A DNA stretch of 64,000 nucleotides from Antedon mediterranea (GCF_964355755.1 NC_092671.1:11605001-11669000); one strand, 5' to 3'. Counted from the first letter of the stretch, positions 12,747 to 27,800 are shown. Notes: generated by a model from the sequence alone, not told the origin. Program-made: numbers and translations.

Positions 12747-15700
12747 ATGACGACAAGAGTGGTAACAGGCTGTCGTTTGAAAGCAGTACTTGTTGACTTG
12801 AGCAGTACTATCCATGTTGAAGATTATGCAATACCTGGTGCAATACAAGCTATTCAACGGTATATATTTGTATCTTTTTGCCAATACCCTCTGTATATTT
12901 ACTTTTTTTTAAATTGTTCATAGGTGTTGAAATCATTCCGTTTGTTTTTGTATAATCATTGTTATGAATTGTGTCATTAGATTCAGATTTGTTTATTGAG
13001 TCAAGTCATATGCCTACATTCATGGCAGAAATACAGAACAAAAATATTAAAACATACACATTATTGTACATCGATATAGAACACAAAAATAACAAAAACA
13101 TTTTTATATACAAAAGTCCAATGACTAATTGAAATTCATTGTTGTGTAGTCAAATAATAAGTAATACATATACATTTATTAGATTACTTTTAAAATATTA
13201 TATTAAAATAATACTGTAAGATGTTTGTTTATTTCCACAACATCAGAACGGGATTGAAAAAATAGGATTTTCACCCAATGTCCTTGTAAACATTTTTAAC
13301 AAATCACAATTTTTAACTGTTCCATGATCTTAGAATATTAAATAATCTAAATTTGTTTTTAATGGAATTGAAAACAAGTTTATGTGTTGTACATTAATCT
13401 TTTTTTTTTTCAAGCACAAGAAAAAAATAATTGAAAGAGGAAAAGTTTCCTTATGTTAAAATTCATCAAATAGCATAGTGATAGTGTATTTGTGTACAGT
13501 AGCCACAGACTCTGTAGTTATTTAGCTTGGAGTCACGTTGCTAATCGATACCACATGCTAAAAATACATTTAATTAGCAAATTCCTTTGTCATAAATGTA
13601 TGGAATTGATTATAGGCAATTCTACTAAAACCACTATTCCAGGAAGTGTTAATGTAAACTATGAAACTTGTAAAAACCATGAAATATATTAATATCGTTT
13701 CCTCTTAATAATAATATTGTATATAGGTTTACTAAATAGTTAATTTATATAAGACAAAGGAGCAATTATGGTGATCAACCTAAATTAACAGAATTGTAGC
13801 TTGATTTTAACAAATTATTTTTTAAATCAATAAAAACATGGACAACATACATATAAATTGGATTTCCTTTGTAGAAAATTTTGCCCGTCCAAAGACTGGC
13901 AACGCCCATAATATATACAACTACGGTCTCAGCCAGTGGCTGCGTGTGTCATTTCTTGGAATAAAGATTATAATTATTATATTAAATTTATATGTATACT
14001 AAAAAGAGATCGTTAACTTAACCTTCTACTTGAAATATACAGTATCTAATTTATCATAAACTCTATTTATTTTACAACTGATAAGACCTACTACCAATAA
14101 TTCTCATTAAATTATAATTTAATACATATCATATAAACATATTTTACAACCTATTATTTGCATATATTAATAAAAACCTTCCTTTATAACTCTATCTGGT
14201 TGTTGAAAATAGTTGAGAGGATAAGGCAGTGTGGAACCGGGAATGGTCACCCTACCACATAATGCGAAGGCTTAGTGCATAAGCTCCTAACTTCTCAAAT
14301 CATACAAGACTATACATATTTTATATTAAGATCAATGAAACAAAGTCAATTACCAATCAACAATTTTTGTTTAAATAAAGATATTCACACTTATATTTAC
14401 TGATACCTTTCAGGCCTGGCTTACTTCATGCCTCTATCGTTTGTTTGTACAGGAGCAGCACATTTATACCCTATTCAGTGTGCAAGATGAGACAAATAAT
14501 AATGATTGCACTATCTATAGCAGATTAGTACTGTACTGTAGTAGAATAGATATAGATAAACTAGAGCGTCTCCAGCTCCAAATGGCGCGTTATATCCCAA
14601 TTAACAAGATTCATAACGCTCTTCGTATGAAATACTTCCATAGAATTATAAAGATGGAAAACTATCGATGGCCAAAAATTATGTTTATTGGAATGCTACA
14701 ACTTAATTGTGAATTTAAAGACTTAAGGTATAAGTTTCTATCTTGTATAAACTATATTCTCTTGAAGTGTAATTGTGAATCCAAAAATATTTTCACCACT
14801 CTCTCAAATTATAAAGAAGTCTACTTTCCAATTTCTGAAATCTTAAGAAAACTTAACTATATAATGATAGATGAATGGAGAATTGAATTACAAAATAAAT
14901 CAAGTCTCCACATCTATGAAACATTAAAATCAAAACCTGACTTGAAAATTACCTAATGGATAAAACTAATTTTGAAGGTGCTGCATTAAAATTTAAAGCT
15001 CGTTCAAATACTCTACCTTTGAATGATAGAACTGCAAATTGGAATATTGATAATAATAAAAAATGTAAATTATGCGGTACAAATTCGGACGAAGACATCC
15101 ATCATTTCATCCTTAATTGTCCAGCTTTAAATAATATACGTAATCAGGAATTATTTAATTTATATGTGGACATGTATAGAAATGGCAGCAAAGATATGTT
15201 TGATACTTTTTATACTTCTCATGAGAATGACAAACTTAAATATATTTTGGGATACTCAGATAATTTAATTGATGAAGAGTGTGAAAATATTTTGGATAGT
15301 TTTTGTAAAAGATACCTAAAACAAGCATGGAAATTTCAAAATGATTCACTGAATTCCATTTCGTGAATAAGCTGTGTTTATCAGTTGATTTTATTTATAC
15401 ACTTTTACTATATCTTGTTTTGTATTCATTGTGTAAAGTAATGATCTACTGTATGTATCGATGTAAATGGGGGGGGGGGGGGTAGGATAGGGGTTGATAG
15501 TTGCTTTTGCCTTTTTTTACTTTTCTGTTAATTGTTATATTTTATATTGTGAAGGATGCACCTTTGTGGTAAGTGTGCCACCGATCTAAAGGTGTAATTC
15601 CAAATAAATAAATAAATAAATATAAACAAGTTTGATTTTCATACCATTACAAACAGTAATAATTATGTTTTTCATTTATTCTAGACTGAAAGATTCATCT

Positions 15701-18700
15701 CTTGATGTGAAATTTGTAACAAACACAACAAAAGAGAGCAAGAATCGTCTTCATGAGAGAATTCATCGTCTGGGGTTTAACATACAAAAGAATGAGATTT
15801 TTACTTCATTGACTGCTGCAAGAAATTTGGTTGATGAGCAGAAGTTAAGGCCTATGTTACTTCTGGAAGATGAAGCATTGGAAGACTTTGAGGGTAAAAT
15901 TGATTGAGTTATATCCTGTTTTGTTATTTCATATACATTTACAGAGAATGAACTATAATTTATAGGTAGGTATCATGAGTGTCAGGGAGTGGAGTAGAAA
16001 CAATGATGAGGTACAACCCTGGTTCTAGGTCAGGAATGAACCCTGGTCCTACTGTAAGTCAGGAATGAACCCTGGTCCTACTGTAGGTCAGGAATGAACC
16101 CTGGTCCTATTGTAGGTCAGGAATAAACCCTGGACTAGTACAGGAATGAACCCTGGTCCTACTGTAGGTCAAGAATGAACCCTGGACTAGTACAGGAATG
16201 AACCCTGGTCCTAGGGCAGGAATGAACCCTTGTCCTAGGTCATGAATGAACCCTGGACTAGTACAGGAATGAACCTCTGTCTACACTATTAAACTAGTTT
16301 GACAAAAAATGTGTGTTGTGCCCAAATATGGTAGTAATAAGATGTCATCGTCCATATCATACTTTTTTGTCAAACTAGTTCTGAGTTAACATTATTCAAA
16401 CTAACTCGGATTGATTGTATAATTAGTATTTTATGCTTTAATGATGATATTCCAAAACAATGTATCTAGGCACAATAGGAAATTGATTCTGTTATTGCAT
16501 TAGTCACAGTAAGATTCTTTTATTAATAGAGTAATAAGCAACAGTTTTCTCCTCCTCAAGTTTGTGATAAGATTTGGGAGTGTTGGCAAAAGCTCAGCCT
16601 CTAGTAATTTTTTACAGTAAATTAAAAATTTAGATACACAATAAACCTGTGTATTAATATTTTTGTGAGGTAGTGGGGAAGGGGAACCCTCAATTTGAAT
16701 GATATTAAATAAGTTAAGCGTATAACTATAATATATTTACAATTTGCACTGAAAATGATAAACATATTTAATCTATCTATGTACAGTTTTTTTGTATTTT
16801 GTAATTCATTATGATTGCACTCAATTTCCATGAATACTTCAGTTGTATTTTATCTTATCTTTTTTTGTTTTTTTTTTCAGGAATTTCACAAGAAAACCTA
16901 AATTCAGTTGTAGTTGGCTTAGCCCCTGGATGTTTCAATTATGAGAAGCTTAATGTTGCTTTTAGGTAAACAATGTGATTTTATTTTTATTACTACTGTA
17001 CTTATTTTTGGCAAATTTGTGTTGTTGTTTGTGTTTTTGAAATAAATCAATATTAAATTATTATGTTTTTCTTTAATTTCAGATTATTAATGCAAGGTCA
17101 CCCATTGATTGCTGTACATAAAGCCCGATATTACAAGAGACCAGATGGGCTAGCGCTAGGACCAGGAGGGTTTGTTAGTGGTCTAGAGTTTGCTACTGGT
17201 ACCACCGCAACAGTGGTTGGCAAGCCTCAAGAAGCTTTCTTTCTCAGTGCTCTTAAGACAGTCAATTGTAAGCCTTGCGAGGCAGTAATGATTGGAGATG
17301 TAAGTGTAGCTGTAGCTAGTGTTCTTCTCCCATATCAGCTATTTGATTTCAGATGACAAACAAATTTTAATGCATAAACATCTTAGGTAAAATAACATCT
17401 ATTAACATTCTTCACCTGAATGTATTTGATTAGTTGTGTCAGATGTGGTTGACTATTAGTTCTATTGCACAGCACAGTACTATTTAATGATTCTATTACA
17501 TGGTAGCTTTTTGTAAACATTTTTAGAATTGCCAATTGTAGAATTCCTACTCTTTAAAGTCGTGAAAATATTTTCCCCATTCAACACATAAACATTATTC
17601 AATCTGTATATATCATTCTTTGTGCCTTGTGGGCTAGTGAAAAAATGGAACCAGTTACCACATCCAGGCTAATTTAACGACATAGTCTAGAGATAACGTG
17701 GGCTATTAACCATCTCATTAGTCTTTTTGGTAATTTCTGATTAACATAATTTCTCTTTTAATGATGACTGGAATCTTTATTATGTCTTAAAAGGATCTAA
17801 CTGATGATGTTGAAGGAGCAAATAAGATTGGAATGAAAAGCATTCTCGTAAAAACTGGTAAGTTTCTACTTATGAATGAATTATTCAACAGAGCTCTGTC
17901 TTCTTTATTTTATAGAGCCTAGCTTGGATATATTTGACATGACACTTTGACGTAGGCTAAAACCACAATATATTTGTATCATTCACACTTCTTATTCTTC
18001 GGTATTAACAATAGCAATGTAGTTTAACCATGAAGGAATTTGTTCCGTGGTTTAACCAAATAACATGATATCATTATGCATTGTTTTTACATCAATATGC
18101 ATTAGTTTCTTGTTTTATGAGAAAAATAGCTCAAAATATTCTGAAAGTTATTAAATTCAGATACTAAGACTTTCATTAGACATGAAGTAGACATCAAATG
18201 CAATCATGTTTTCTCATTAAAATTGTCTAAAAATACTTCTATTATGAATATTATGTACTACCTCGATGGAAAACTTGTTATGCAAGAATATTTTTTTGTT
18301 CTTGCCGATTTTTAAGATTAAACAAATTTTCATGTGATGAGACATTTAAATAATCATCATGGCTTAACACAAACAAACTATACCACTGATTTTATAAAGA
18401 AACATTTTTTATATTTATATGCAAACAATTTTGACTTTCTTTATTTTCCTTATATTATTTTTAAGAGTATATGCAGAAATATATATCAAAATTATAGATC
18501 AGAAAAAAACTATAAACAAATATTATACAGTCAACTCTCCCAAGCACATTTCAAAAACCTTGTAATATGAATTATAACTATTTATTTGTTTTTAGGTAAG
18601 TATAGAGAAGGTGACGATAAGAAAGTTGACCCTTTTCACAGTGCTGTATGTAGTGATATCAAATCAGCAGTAGATTTGCTATTAAATGAATGGATGCATT

Positions 18701-18702
18701 AG
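12747..18702 (+). CDS. HDHD2: HDHD2, HAD-family hydrolase
   Basis: Six coding exons in continuous phase: 12747-12859, 15685-15893, 16881-16965, 17083-17299, 17794-17857 and 18596-18702 (stop TAG). They give 264 aa; human HDHD2 is about 259. The sequence shows HAD motif I DLSST (nucleophile D17; Ser replaces the second Asp, as in HDHD2), a motif II Thr in FVTNTTKES, a VGKPQEAFF Lys segment, and motif IV MIGDDLTDD at about 206-213. [16 protein letters not shown] and [15 protein letters not shown] are HDHD2 signatures. The family (C2-cap HADs related to LHPP) hydrolyses phosphate esters; the physiological substrate of HDHD2 is not established. Introns hold a LINE remnant (14.4-15.6 kb), a minisatellite (16.0-16.3 kb) and a MITE fragment. 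Motif I has SST where vertebrates usually have SGT. Confidence 0.93.
14441..15625 (+). mobile_element. 5'-truncated non-LTR retrotransposon in HDHD2 intron 1
   Basis: Two ORFs in different frames (14441-14956 and 14956-15366) read as the C-terminal part of a LINE ORF2. The segment [15 protein letters not shown] is typical just after the reverse-transcriptase domain. The second ORF has a zf-RVT-like knuckle CKLCG...HHFILNC. A one-base frame break sits at the TAATG junction (~14955). A 3' UTR ends in GTGCCACCGATCTAAAGGTG followed by an (AAAT)n tail at 15601-15622, as in CR1/Jockey-like elements. There is no RT or endonuclease domain, so it is dead on arrival. Confidence 0.7.
16009..16275. repeat. 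minisatellite in HDHD2 intron 2
   Basis: About ten imperfect copies of a 20-29 bp unit, GAATGAACCCTGGTCCTACT with variable tails (GTAGGTCAG or AGTACAG). The intron continues normally on both sides. Confidence 0.8.
16275..16395. mobile_element. MITE family 1 copy (partial)
   Basis: Starts CTCTGTCTACACTA, continues ACTAGTTTGACAAAAAA, has the internal CCCAAATATGGTAGTAAT block, and ends TTTTTTGTCAAACTAGTT. The same layout recurs near 22.8, 37.6, 39.3 and 52.5 kb. The 3' terminal repeat is worn. Confidence 0.6.
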
Positions 18703-21700
18703 ATAATTGAGGTAAATGAAAAACATTGATAAAACATTCAACAAAATTACCATGATTTTCCAGACCTCCTTACTAAACCAGAGGGAGCAATTTAAATCTC
18801 ATTTATTTTTTATTTAACTACATCCTCGGCAAATCAAAAGGCCTTGTAATTTCTTTTCAATGAGCTCCAAAGGGCTTCAATAAAATGTTTTTCCTTTTAT
18901 TTTACAACAACCACAACGTTTCTTTTACGTCTTTTACTGCTCAATTTTGAAATAGCAGAGTACTGTAGCAAATATTTGCTTATTTTAAAAAGATCATCAG
19001 AACGTTTATAGAATTCTTTAAAAACAGGAAAAGATTAGATCAAAAGCTAAATGGAAGCCTAGTGATTACTGGCTAAAATTAAGAAAATGCGTCAAAAGAC
19101 TCCTTCTAGAATAATTAAATTATGCCATGTTTCCGAACAAAGTCAATCTAAGCATGTAATGTGATTATAAATATTAAACACAGAGACTTTTCTTTTAATA
19201 TTGTTTTCTGCAATGTCCACACATGATGGAACAAAGATATTGTCAGAATTCAGTAGACCGTATTGCTTTGAATAAAACCCTTATATATCACAACTTTTGA
19301 AGCGGGTTGCTATTTTTCTGGTTCGATGATAATTGGATTCCATTTGTAAACCTGTAAAAGCTTAAAGATGTATTGTCGCCCTGAAAAAATAATTATTGAA
19401 CAACTTTTTGTTGATTATGCCATTTTAATAGTTAATTATAATAGTAATATATAGTATATATAGTAAAATTATTTACCTGAAAAAATTTAAAGCAAAAAAT
19501 AGTCAAATTGGCTGCCAGCCAATGGATTTTTGGTTGAATTTAACCATTTTTTTTGGTCATTTTATAGTGAAAACATTTTTTTCTTTGTATTTTTTTTTCT
19601 ACAGAAGTGATTAACTTTGTTAAATCTACAAAATAACCTATTCCAAGTCTAATTTAATTAATCTTCATTTTTGATGTTTTTTGGGGACAATACATCTTTA
19701 ATTCTACATACCAACTTAATAGTAATATATTTTTTTATTTATTGTGGATGAGCAAATCTAATTATTAATATTAAATAGTTAGCAATCAATTCAAGATCGA
19801 AGTCTTCCTTAACTTTAGACATAAATCATTTTGAAGATTTAAATACAGTAGAACCTCTGTTAAGGAGACACCTTGGAACCTAAGTCTGTGAGCATTTAGT
19901 GTATGTTCAGATCCATGGAGTTATTCTTCCGTATTGCAAGCATTGTCATATTATAATTAGGTTCATAACAGCAAAGTGTTCAGACTCGCTTGACTAACGC
20001 TCATTTCGTTAGAAACTGAAATGTCACCGATTTGGGCGAACATCTGGTATGTAAATTTGGAGGTCAAAAATGTTGATGTGTGATCTTCATGTCGTTCACT
20101 AATTTTGTACATTAGACTGTTTGTAATGAACAAAAGATCAGTGTCATAATCTTTTTCTGGTTCAGACCTATGGAGTTGTATGCCATGTACGATACGACGG
20201 AAGCATAACCCTGTATGTCTGGACAGACCCTTAATAGGTGTATCCAATTAATAGGGGTGTCACCTGAATCAGGGTTTACCATAGTGTAAAACATTTCCTC
20301 TCATCATTTCACAATGAAAAGCTGCACTCAATAGTGGAGTTGTCCACTGAATTGTGGTTTCCCAATAGAAGGGTTCTACTGAATATGAAACAAGATCATT
20401 ACAAATTTAAAACTACCTCACAAACAAAACGTTACATGAACTATTTTTATTTCTAAAACATGAATATCACAGTGTTACTGATAATATCATATTTGATGTC
20501 ATTGTCATCGTTTGAAGCTAAAACAGGCGTTTGATTTTACACAAATTGGAACACATCGCTATGGTAATAATTTATTGTTAATAATTCTGAAGGAAATTTA
20601 ATGAAAGTGGTGACTTTGACAAGGACAGGACAGACACACACCGCTAGATTATTACCTTTGAATTTCCTGTTTAAGATTTTGGCAATTATTGCTTTTGACG
20701 TACTCAAATTCATGCAACCTTAAAGTAGAAAATTAATTTATTTAACACAACCGGATTTACAGTCAAGTTTGTTATGTTTTTTCCCATGACTTTTTTTAAC
20801 CTTTTAATTTTAACCTGTGCCAATTTTCTCTTTATTCTATTTTCCATCTTTTCCCCTTAGTTGCCATTATACACAATTTGATTTGTTCTATTTGTATTTT
20901 AACAGTACTAGGCCCTAGACAAAAATTGAATTCGTTATGTTAAAGAATTATGAGTGATTTTAAACATAATAAAAATAGAATATTTGTTATACAATATGCC
21001 TACAACATTTCAACATTATCCCTTTATCATCAGAGGAAATGATGATAAAGTAAAACACATTTCTCTATGCTAAATGTTTAACTTATACTCTCAAATTACA
21101 TATACAAGGAAATCGTAAATAACATTGATGGAACCTGCCCAACATGTATCATCAAAATGTCGAAATTGGTATTGAGAACAGCTTTAGGGGTAATCTTAAT
21201 GTACTATTAAGGGGTGGATATCAAATAACACAGTTTCCAATATACGTTGTATGTCATAATTGAAGTTTCCTATATTTAAATTTCAATTTTTTTTTGTATC
21301 ATACATGCTAATATCCAAAGATAAAGTGCTGAAATTGGAACCTAGATATGTTCTCTGATATCATTGCATTTATGTACATCATCTTGTCTCATCCCTGGCA
21401 TATCGATTACAAAATTGTCTTCAGATGATAAACTTGACAATAATTTTATTTATTTGATATATTCTTCATCACTTGAATCTCTGTTAATAAAACAATATTC
21501 AGTCAATTCAAAAATTAAAATAATGATTTTAAAATGGTAATACAGTACCACTGAATTTTGTGAGATGGAAAATAACGAATAACATTAACAGAGAATAAAT
21601 AAATATATTCAAGAAACATGGTATTGAAAGTGAACTGTCTGACTGAAACTAGATCGAAAGTGAGATATTATGAGCTACAGCTATTTATATAATAGATGAT

Positions 21701-21801
21701 AATATATAAAATAATAAATACTGGTAGGCCTAGTATAATTATAGGTCATATGAAACCAATCCTGTTGTAAAAAAATAATAAAAAATTGATAGTACTATAA
21801 T
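18703..21801. other. convergent intergenic region
   Basis: Spacer between the 3' ends of HDHD2 (+) and the DC-STAMP gene (-). AT-rich, and it holds the TIR-flanked element at 19846-20381. No coding sign otherwise. Confidence 0.5.
19846..20381. mobile_element. probable non-autonomous DNA element with short TIRs
   Basis: Left end CAGTAGAACCTCTGTTAAGGAGACACC and right end (reverse complement) CAGTAGAACCCTTCTATTGGGAAACC share an imperfect inverted terminus. Internal CTATTAAGGG and ACACCCCTATTAA blocks repeat the terminal theme. No transposase is seen, and no clear target-site duplication could be assigned. Confidence 0.5.
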
Positions 21802-24800
21802 CTAGGAAATTGTCCAAAAGTTATAGTACCTTTCCTCGCTTAGTTCGTCAAGTCCAACTATATCGATTGGTCTGTAACACAGCAAACACATGTTGTTCAA
21901 ATCCGCCATACATTCTAAACAATAACAACCTGCAATCGAAAGATAACAAATTGGGATAATAGATTTATTCTATTTATTTAAAAGAATTGTTTTCAGTTTG
22001 CTAAAAATAAACCTCTACAATTAAAAGCCACACTCTGTTTAGGTAGATTGATTTCAACGTTTATGTCTTGTAAAAAACACATATCATTGCAAATGTTTCC
22101 CTTTCCACAAAAAAAAAAACAAACATACAAACTAGAATAGGGCCTGCATAAGATGCAATATTTTAGTCTATCATACTTGTTAGCCTACTTATAAATGCAT
22201 CGACACGCATATATTTATATATGTATATATTTCATACACATCCGTCAATTACTAAACTCGTAGTGTACGTTGACACTGATTTTAGCACAAGTCAAGTAGC
22301 CTAGATTGTGCACACATAGGAACATGCACATTTTAATTTTAATAGTAAATTAACAGGATTAATGGTAACACGAAAAATCCATAATAATTTACGCTCGCAA
22401 TTTCTGTGAACGACAAAATAACATCACGATTACACCACACGGAAAATATGGCAAGCGAGTTTCTAAATGAATAAATGCGATACTTGTTTAGGTACACTTT
22501 ATATACATCCTAACAAAATCTGTAAAATATATAACGTAACCTACTTTTGCAATTTGGATTGTCGCAGTGTCTAAAGTTTTTCTTATCTTTCTTTTTCCCT
22601 GGTTTCGCACAACCCACGCAGTATTTCTTGGACTTCAGCCCCATAAACTTAAATATTTTTCTCCAGAATTTCGATCTATAAAAGTAAAATAAGTATCAAA
22701 TGCTTAGATAAAATATAATGACTATTGATCGAAAATATTATTGATCTAAAGCTCTGTCTACACTAGTTTGACAAAAAAGTGTGATGTGCCTAAATAAGGT
22801 AGTGGTATGCCCAACTATGGTAGTGATATGACATCATCATGTCCATGGGCACATCACGTCACATAAAGTTTGATAGTGTCGACAGAGCTTAAAGTTACGT
22901 TTGCGGTACACCATGTATTTACAAAAAGAATAATTATGGGTGAGAATGTTTCGGCTGTATGCTTCAACTTTGGAATCTTCCTACCTTGCCGCTATTCTAT
23001 CCACAATGCTAATTTTCTCTATATCTGCTGTCGGGTCAAACTTGGCTTTCATCTGTTTTCGTAAATACTTTAGAAAACCTCCACGTTTTTTCAAGATGCT
23101 GTTATAAAGCCATACGACCCGTTGTCGTTCTCTTTGAGGATAGTACCATGACGTCACCACTCGTCGAAGACGTAACCCATAGGCTTCAGTCACAACCATG
23201 ATTAGAGTACATGCAAAAACTATAACTGTTAAAAAATATAATTTAGATATAACATGACTATGCTTACTAAACCAAACCCGTCATACTTTTGTCCAAAAGG
23301 TTAAATTCACACCAATGTTTTGGTATGGCTAATTAACTGAACACCACAACCCCCTCCTCCCCTTTTGACCACCGAAATTCCTTTTCGGATTTTGTGTGCA
23401 TGCAGATTAGTATTAATTTCAGTTTCTCCGGTCAGTTATTGTAGATTTAATTTGTATTTATTCTACTTTATTGCAAATGGGTAGCTCTAAAAGCTGACTC
23501 GAAGATGCCCTCTACATTTTGATTATACCCTTTTTAGTGTAACAGGGGCTCATGGATTTTTTTATATTTTATTTTATTTTTGTTCTGTCAAAAATAGAAA
23601 TCAAAAATGTATAGTTCATTTCATCTGTCCAAAGCGAGGAGCACTCGCCCAAGTGAACACGTACCTATCGTTTCATAGGAGCCATAATTCGGTGGTACCG
23701 GCTCTGGAAGACACTTTGTCACGTCAAGTGTTACATTTTCTTCGTTAAGTGCTTCAAAGGAATCTATCAGACGTCGGTAAATGTTTGCAATTAAACCATC
23801 TCCCTCCACGCGTACTTTAAACGGTGCCGGTGCTTTAAATAGAAAACAAAATGCGTAAAAAAAGCTACTCTTTTATTAAAATCGAAGTGGAGATGAGTGT
23901 TCAGAGAACATTTCTAATAGCTTTTCACTGGACTGGAGATATGTCTGTTAAGAAAACATAGTTCATCTAGAAAAGAGTGAATTTCACTCTTGGTTTATTT
24001 TCCAAGTGGAAATTAGTGTTTGAGAACACATTTATTTTAGTTTATCAAGAGTGAATTTCACTCTTCCTTGGTTTATTTTCCCAAGTGGAAATTAGTGTTT
24101 GAAAACACATTTGTTTTAGTTTATCCAGAGAGGAGTGAATTTCGCTCTTCATTTCCAAGTGGAAATTGGTGTTTGAGAACACATTGTTTTAGCTTATTCA
24201 GAAAAGAGTGAATTTCTCTCTTCCTTGTTCTATCTTTCAAGTGTTTATCATTTGTTAGTTTAAACACGAGTAATTCACTCTTCTGCATTTTATCTTACCG
24301 TCTAGTTGTATTTTGATACTGGCATGTTTTCGTATGACTGTGAGAAACCAAAAAATAAAAGAATCGGTGCCAATTATCATTCCAGTGTAAAGTGCGTGAG
24401 TACACCATATGACCAGACCTATCGACAGTTTTCTTTTTTCCGGTTTAGCCATTCGAAACGAAGCTGAAAAACAAATGATTTTTTAATGTTTTCTCCTAAA
24501 TCTCACTTATTATCAACTGTGTTATTCATTCTACCCAATTTGTACAAAGTAATACAAATGTTGCTTACTTGGCTGAACGTAATTAAAACTCTCCTTCCAC
24601 TTAAGTGGAAATATTGTCTCCTTGAAAAGTGCTTTCCGACGCTCTTCGATCTTGAAAAAGTCCGGTGTGATATACCAATTGTCGAATTTGTCCTTTGTCA
24701 AATATTTCTTCCGATACATAGCAGCCCTGCAAAAATTAAAACATTCATTTATTTAAGTAATAATCATCACCACCATGATGATAAGTAACTGGTGCTGACC

Positions 24801-27800
24801 GGTGTTCAATTAGACCGATCCCTGGTTAGCGACGAAGGCGTATCCCCTTACTTCGCTTTGGGGTGTTTTTTTTTTTTGGCATGGTTGGAATCCCTTTTAT
24901 CGTATTAGTTTTTGTACAGCGCTTAGAGGTTTCACAACATTAGGCGCTATTTAAATCCAGGATATTATTATTTTTATTATTAACTTTATGGGAGTTAGTT
25001 GATCAGATGTTTGCTCTTCTCTGACGTAATTGTATCACGTAGTTAATACTGACATACTCATGCATACCAAAACCAGGTTTGTGATAAAAAGCGTGGTTTC
25101 CACTAGCGACGCAACGCAAGGACGTAACGCAACGCAAGTGAATTGACCAATCACAAGCGATGACTTATTCGCTTGTGATTGCTAAAGCGTGGTTCCCACT
25201 AGCGACGCAACACAAGGACGTAACGCAACGCAAGTGAATTGACCAATCACAAGCGATGGCTTATTCGCTTGCGATTGCTAACTGTCTATAACTTCGCTTG
25301 TCATTGGTTAACACGCTTGCGTTGCGTTTACGTCCTTGCGTTACGTTCTAGTGGGAACCAAGCTTAACTGTCTATAACTTCGCTTGTCATTGGTTAAAAC
25401 GCTTGCGTTGCGTTTACGCCCTTGCGTTACGTTCTAGTGGGAATTAAGCTTAAACGTGGTTCCCACTAGCGACGCAACGCAAGGACGTAACGCAACGCAA
25501 GTGAATTGACCAATCACAAGCGATGGCTTATTCGCTTGTGATTGCTAACTGTCTATAACTTCGTTTGTCATTGGTTAAAACGCTTACGTTGCGTTTACGT
25601 CCTTGCGTTACGTTCTAGTGGGAACCAAGCTTTAGGGGGAACCACGCTTAAGACCCGTTCGGACAATTTAAGTATTAACATCTGATCAAATAAACCAACA
25701 CCATCTCAGTTGATGTCTAATTTTGTGATATTGGTGATTTTTGTTGTTTTTATGTGTTTGTTAAATAATAAACTTACTTTACAAAGAGCCATATGAAAGT
25801 AAGCGTGAGTAACTGGTTAATGATGCGGAGAACGAATCGAAACTGTTTAGTACGACTTTTGATTTCATCAATCATCCCACCTGTAATGTTCCCCACTGAA
25901 CGGGATAATGTGTTGTCCATTGTAAAACTGTGCTTTAATTTGATTTCAACATAAAATTCGTCTTTTATCTCATTAACCATGCCTGTAGTCTCTAAAAGAA
26001 TAAAGTTTATACTAGTTGTTTTTTTTTTGATGATTTTTCTAATAAAAGTATTTAGGATTCAACTAAAAGATAAACACTCAATATCAAATCACTTACTTGT
26101 TGATGCGTAGCTCATTACTTTACCGGGAATATAACAAAGTAATTTACCAACTGTAATTTAAACAGAATATGTCGTGGTTAACAATTATAGCTTTAATCAA
26201 TTATTTCTTTTCTTTTTTAATACAGTAGGCCTATTAAAAAAAAATTCGAATATAGCAAGGTTGGGGCACAACTCATCCAATTACAGAGCTTGGTCCATTT
26301 AATTAAAACTGCATACCTCTAAGTAAGTTGCATATGGGCTTAGCAATATTCACTATTTTACACATAAATTTCAGACGAAACTTCTTTTCGCAATTTTTCT
26401 TTCCTTTGTATATTGCATTTAAGCACGCCCTCTCAGGTTTTCCGAACTTGTCGTTACATCGTGTAACAATATCCTTTAACCATTTATGAACATCGTTCAT
26501 TATACCACCTGTAAAAAAAATATGTCGGCTTTCAAATGAGGATTGAGGTGAAAATGTAAAATGGAAGGTATTTACATTCTTCGTTTATGAAAACAATTGC
26601 AACCATCATATTTAGGCCTACAAGTGTAATCAATTACAATAATTTAAAGTTGTTAATCTAGAAATACTATTAATCAACATGTTACCTATAGAAGAAAGTG
26701 CTTTATTCAAAGCACGAAAGGATTCCGCAATTTTGTCTGTAACTTTCTTCACATCGTCTACCGTTTGCGTCAAACGATCGAAGATAACTAAAAGTAATTT
26801 TAAATAAAGTTATATGTTTATGCGGTTTGTGTCTGTAATTACATTAAGTCACAAAATTCAATAATACTGCTGATCAGTATTGATTCATCGGCTTACGTCA
26901 AAGTTGGGAAAAACCTACTTAACTTTCGAAACAATGAATGCGCATATAGTTAATGAGATTTTATTTAGTTTTTTATTTAATACTGTTAGTCAACAATTTA
27001 TACACATGGGCCTATATGGACCAAAGTTGTGAAAAGAATTCACATGTACTGGCGGTAATAAACTGAATATTTTTGAAAGAAAAAATAAACGTATAGGCCT
27101 AAATAAACAACATGTTGAAAAACACTATTTATGCTTGTGAACAACACTAAAATGTATATAGTAAAATATCGTTTCTTGCTAACTTTATTTAATTTATGTT
27201 GTGTTTTATTGTTTTATGTTTTTATGTAAAAGGGTCCTCCGAAAACAGAATTGTAAACATTTTTATGCAGGACCCTTGTCATCAATTATAATATACTGAA
27301 ATTGTAATTATAAACGATGAATAAATAAATGTAAATTGAACTGAACTGTTAATTGTTTGAAGTTTTGAAATAGGAAAAGACCGAGAAGCCAAACCTGCAA
27401 GTGGAGCTGTTGCCATTTCAAACAGTTCCCGCGTTTGGTTGGCGGCTAACTGACCACTGCAAAGTTGACTCTGACTCGCAATATCCATATTCTCCGTTAG
27501 GTTTGCCATGGGACCAGCCATGACCAATAGGAATCCATATGCCATAAGTATGGAACGCCCCTTGCCTGAAAACAACAATATTTTGTAATTATAAAATTAT
27601 AATATAGCTCCGCAATATTCAAATAAAAAAGGAATAGCAGGCCCGTAGCCAGGGGGGGGGGGGGTTTTATGGTGGGCGAACCCCCCCCCCCCCCCTTTAC
27701 AGCGAACCCCCTTAACCGACTGCGAACCCCCATCCCCGACATGCCCAATACCTCACCCTCATCTCCGAAAATCGTCCAAATACGTGCCCCACAGTACAAA

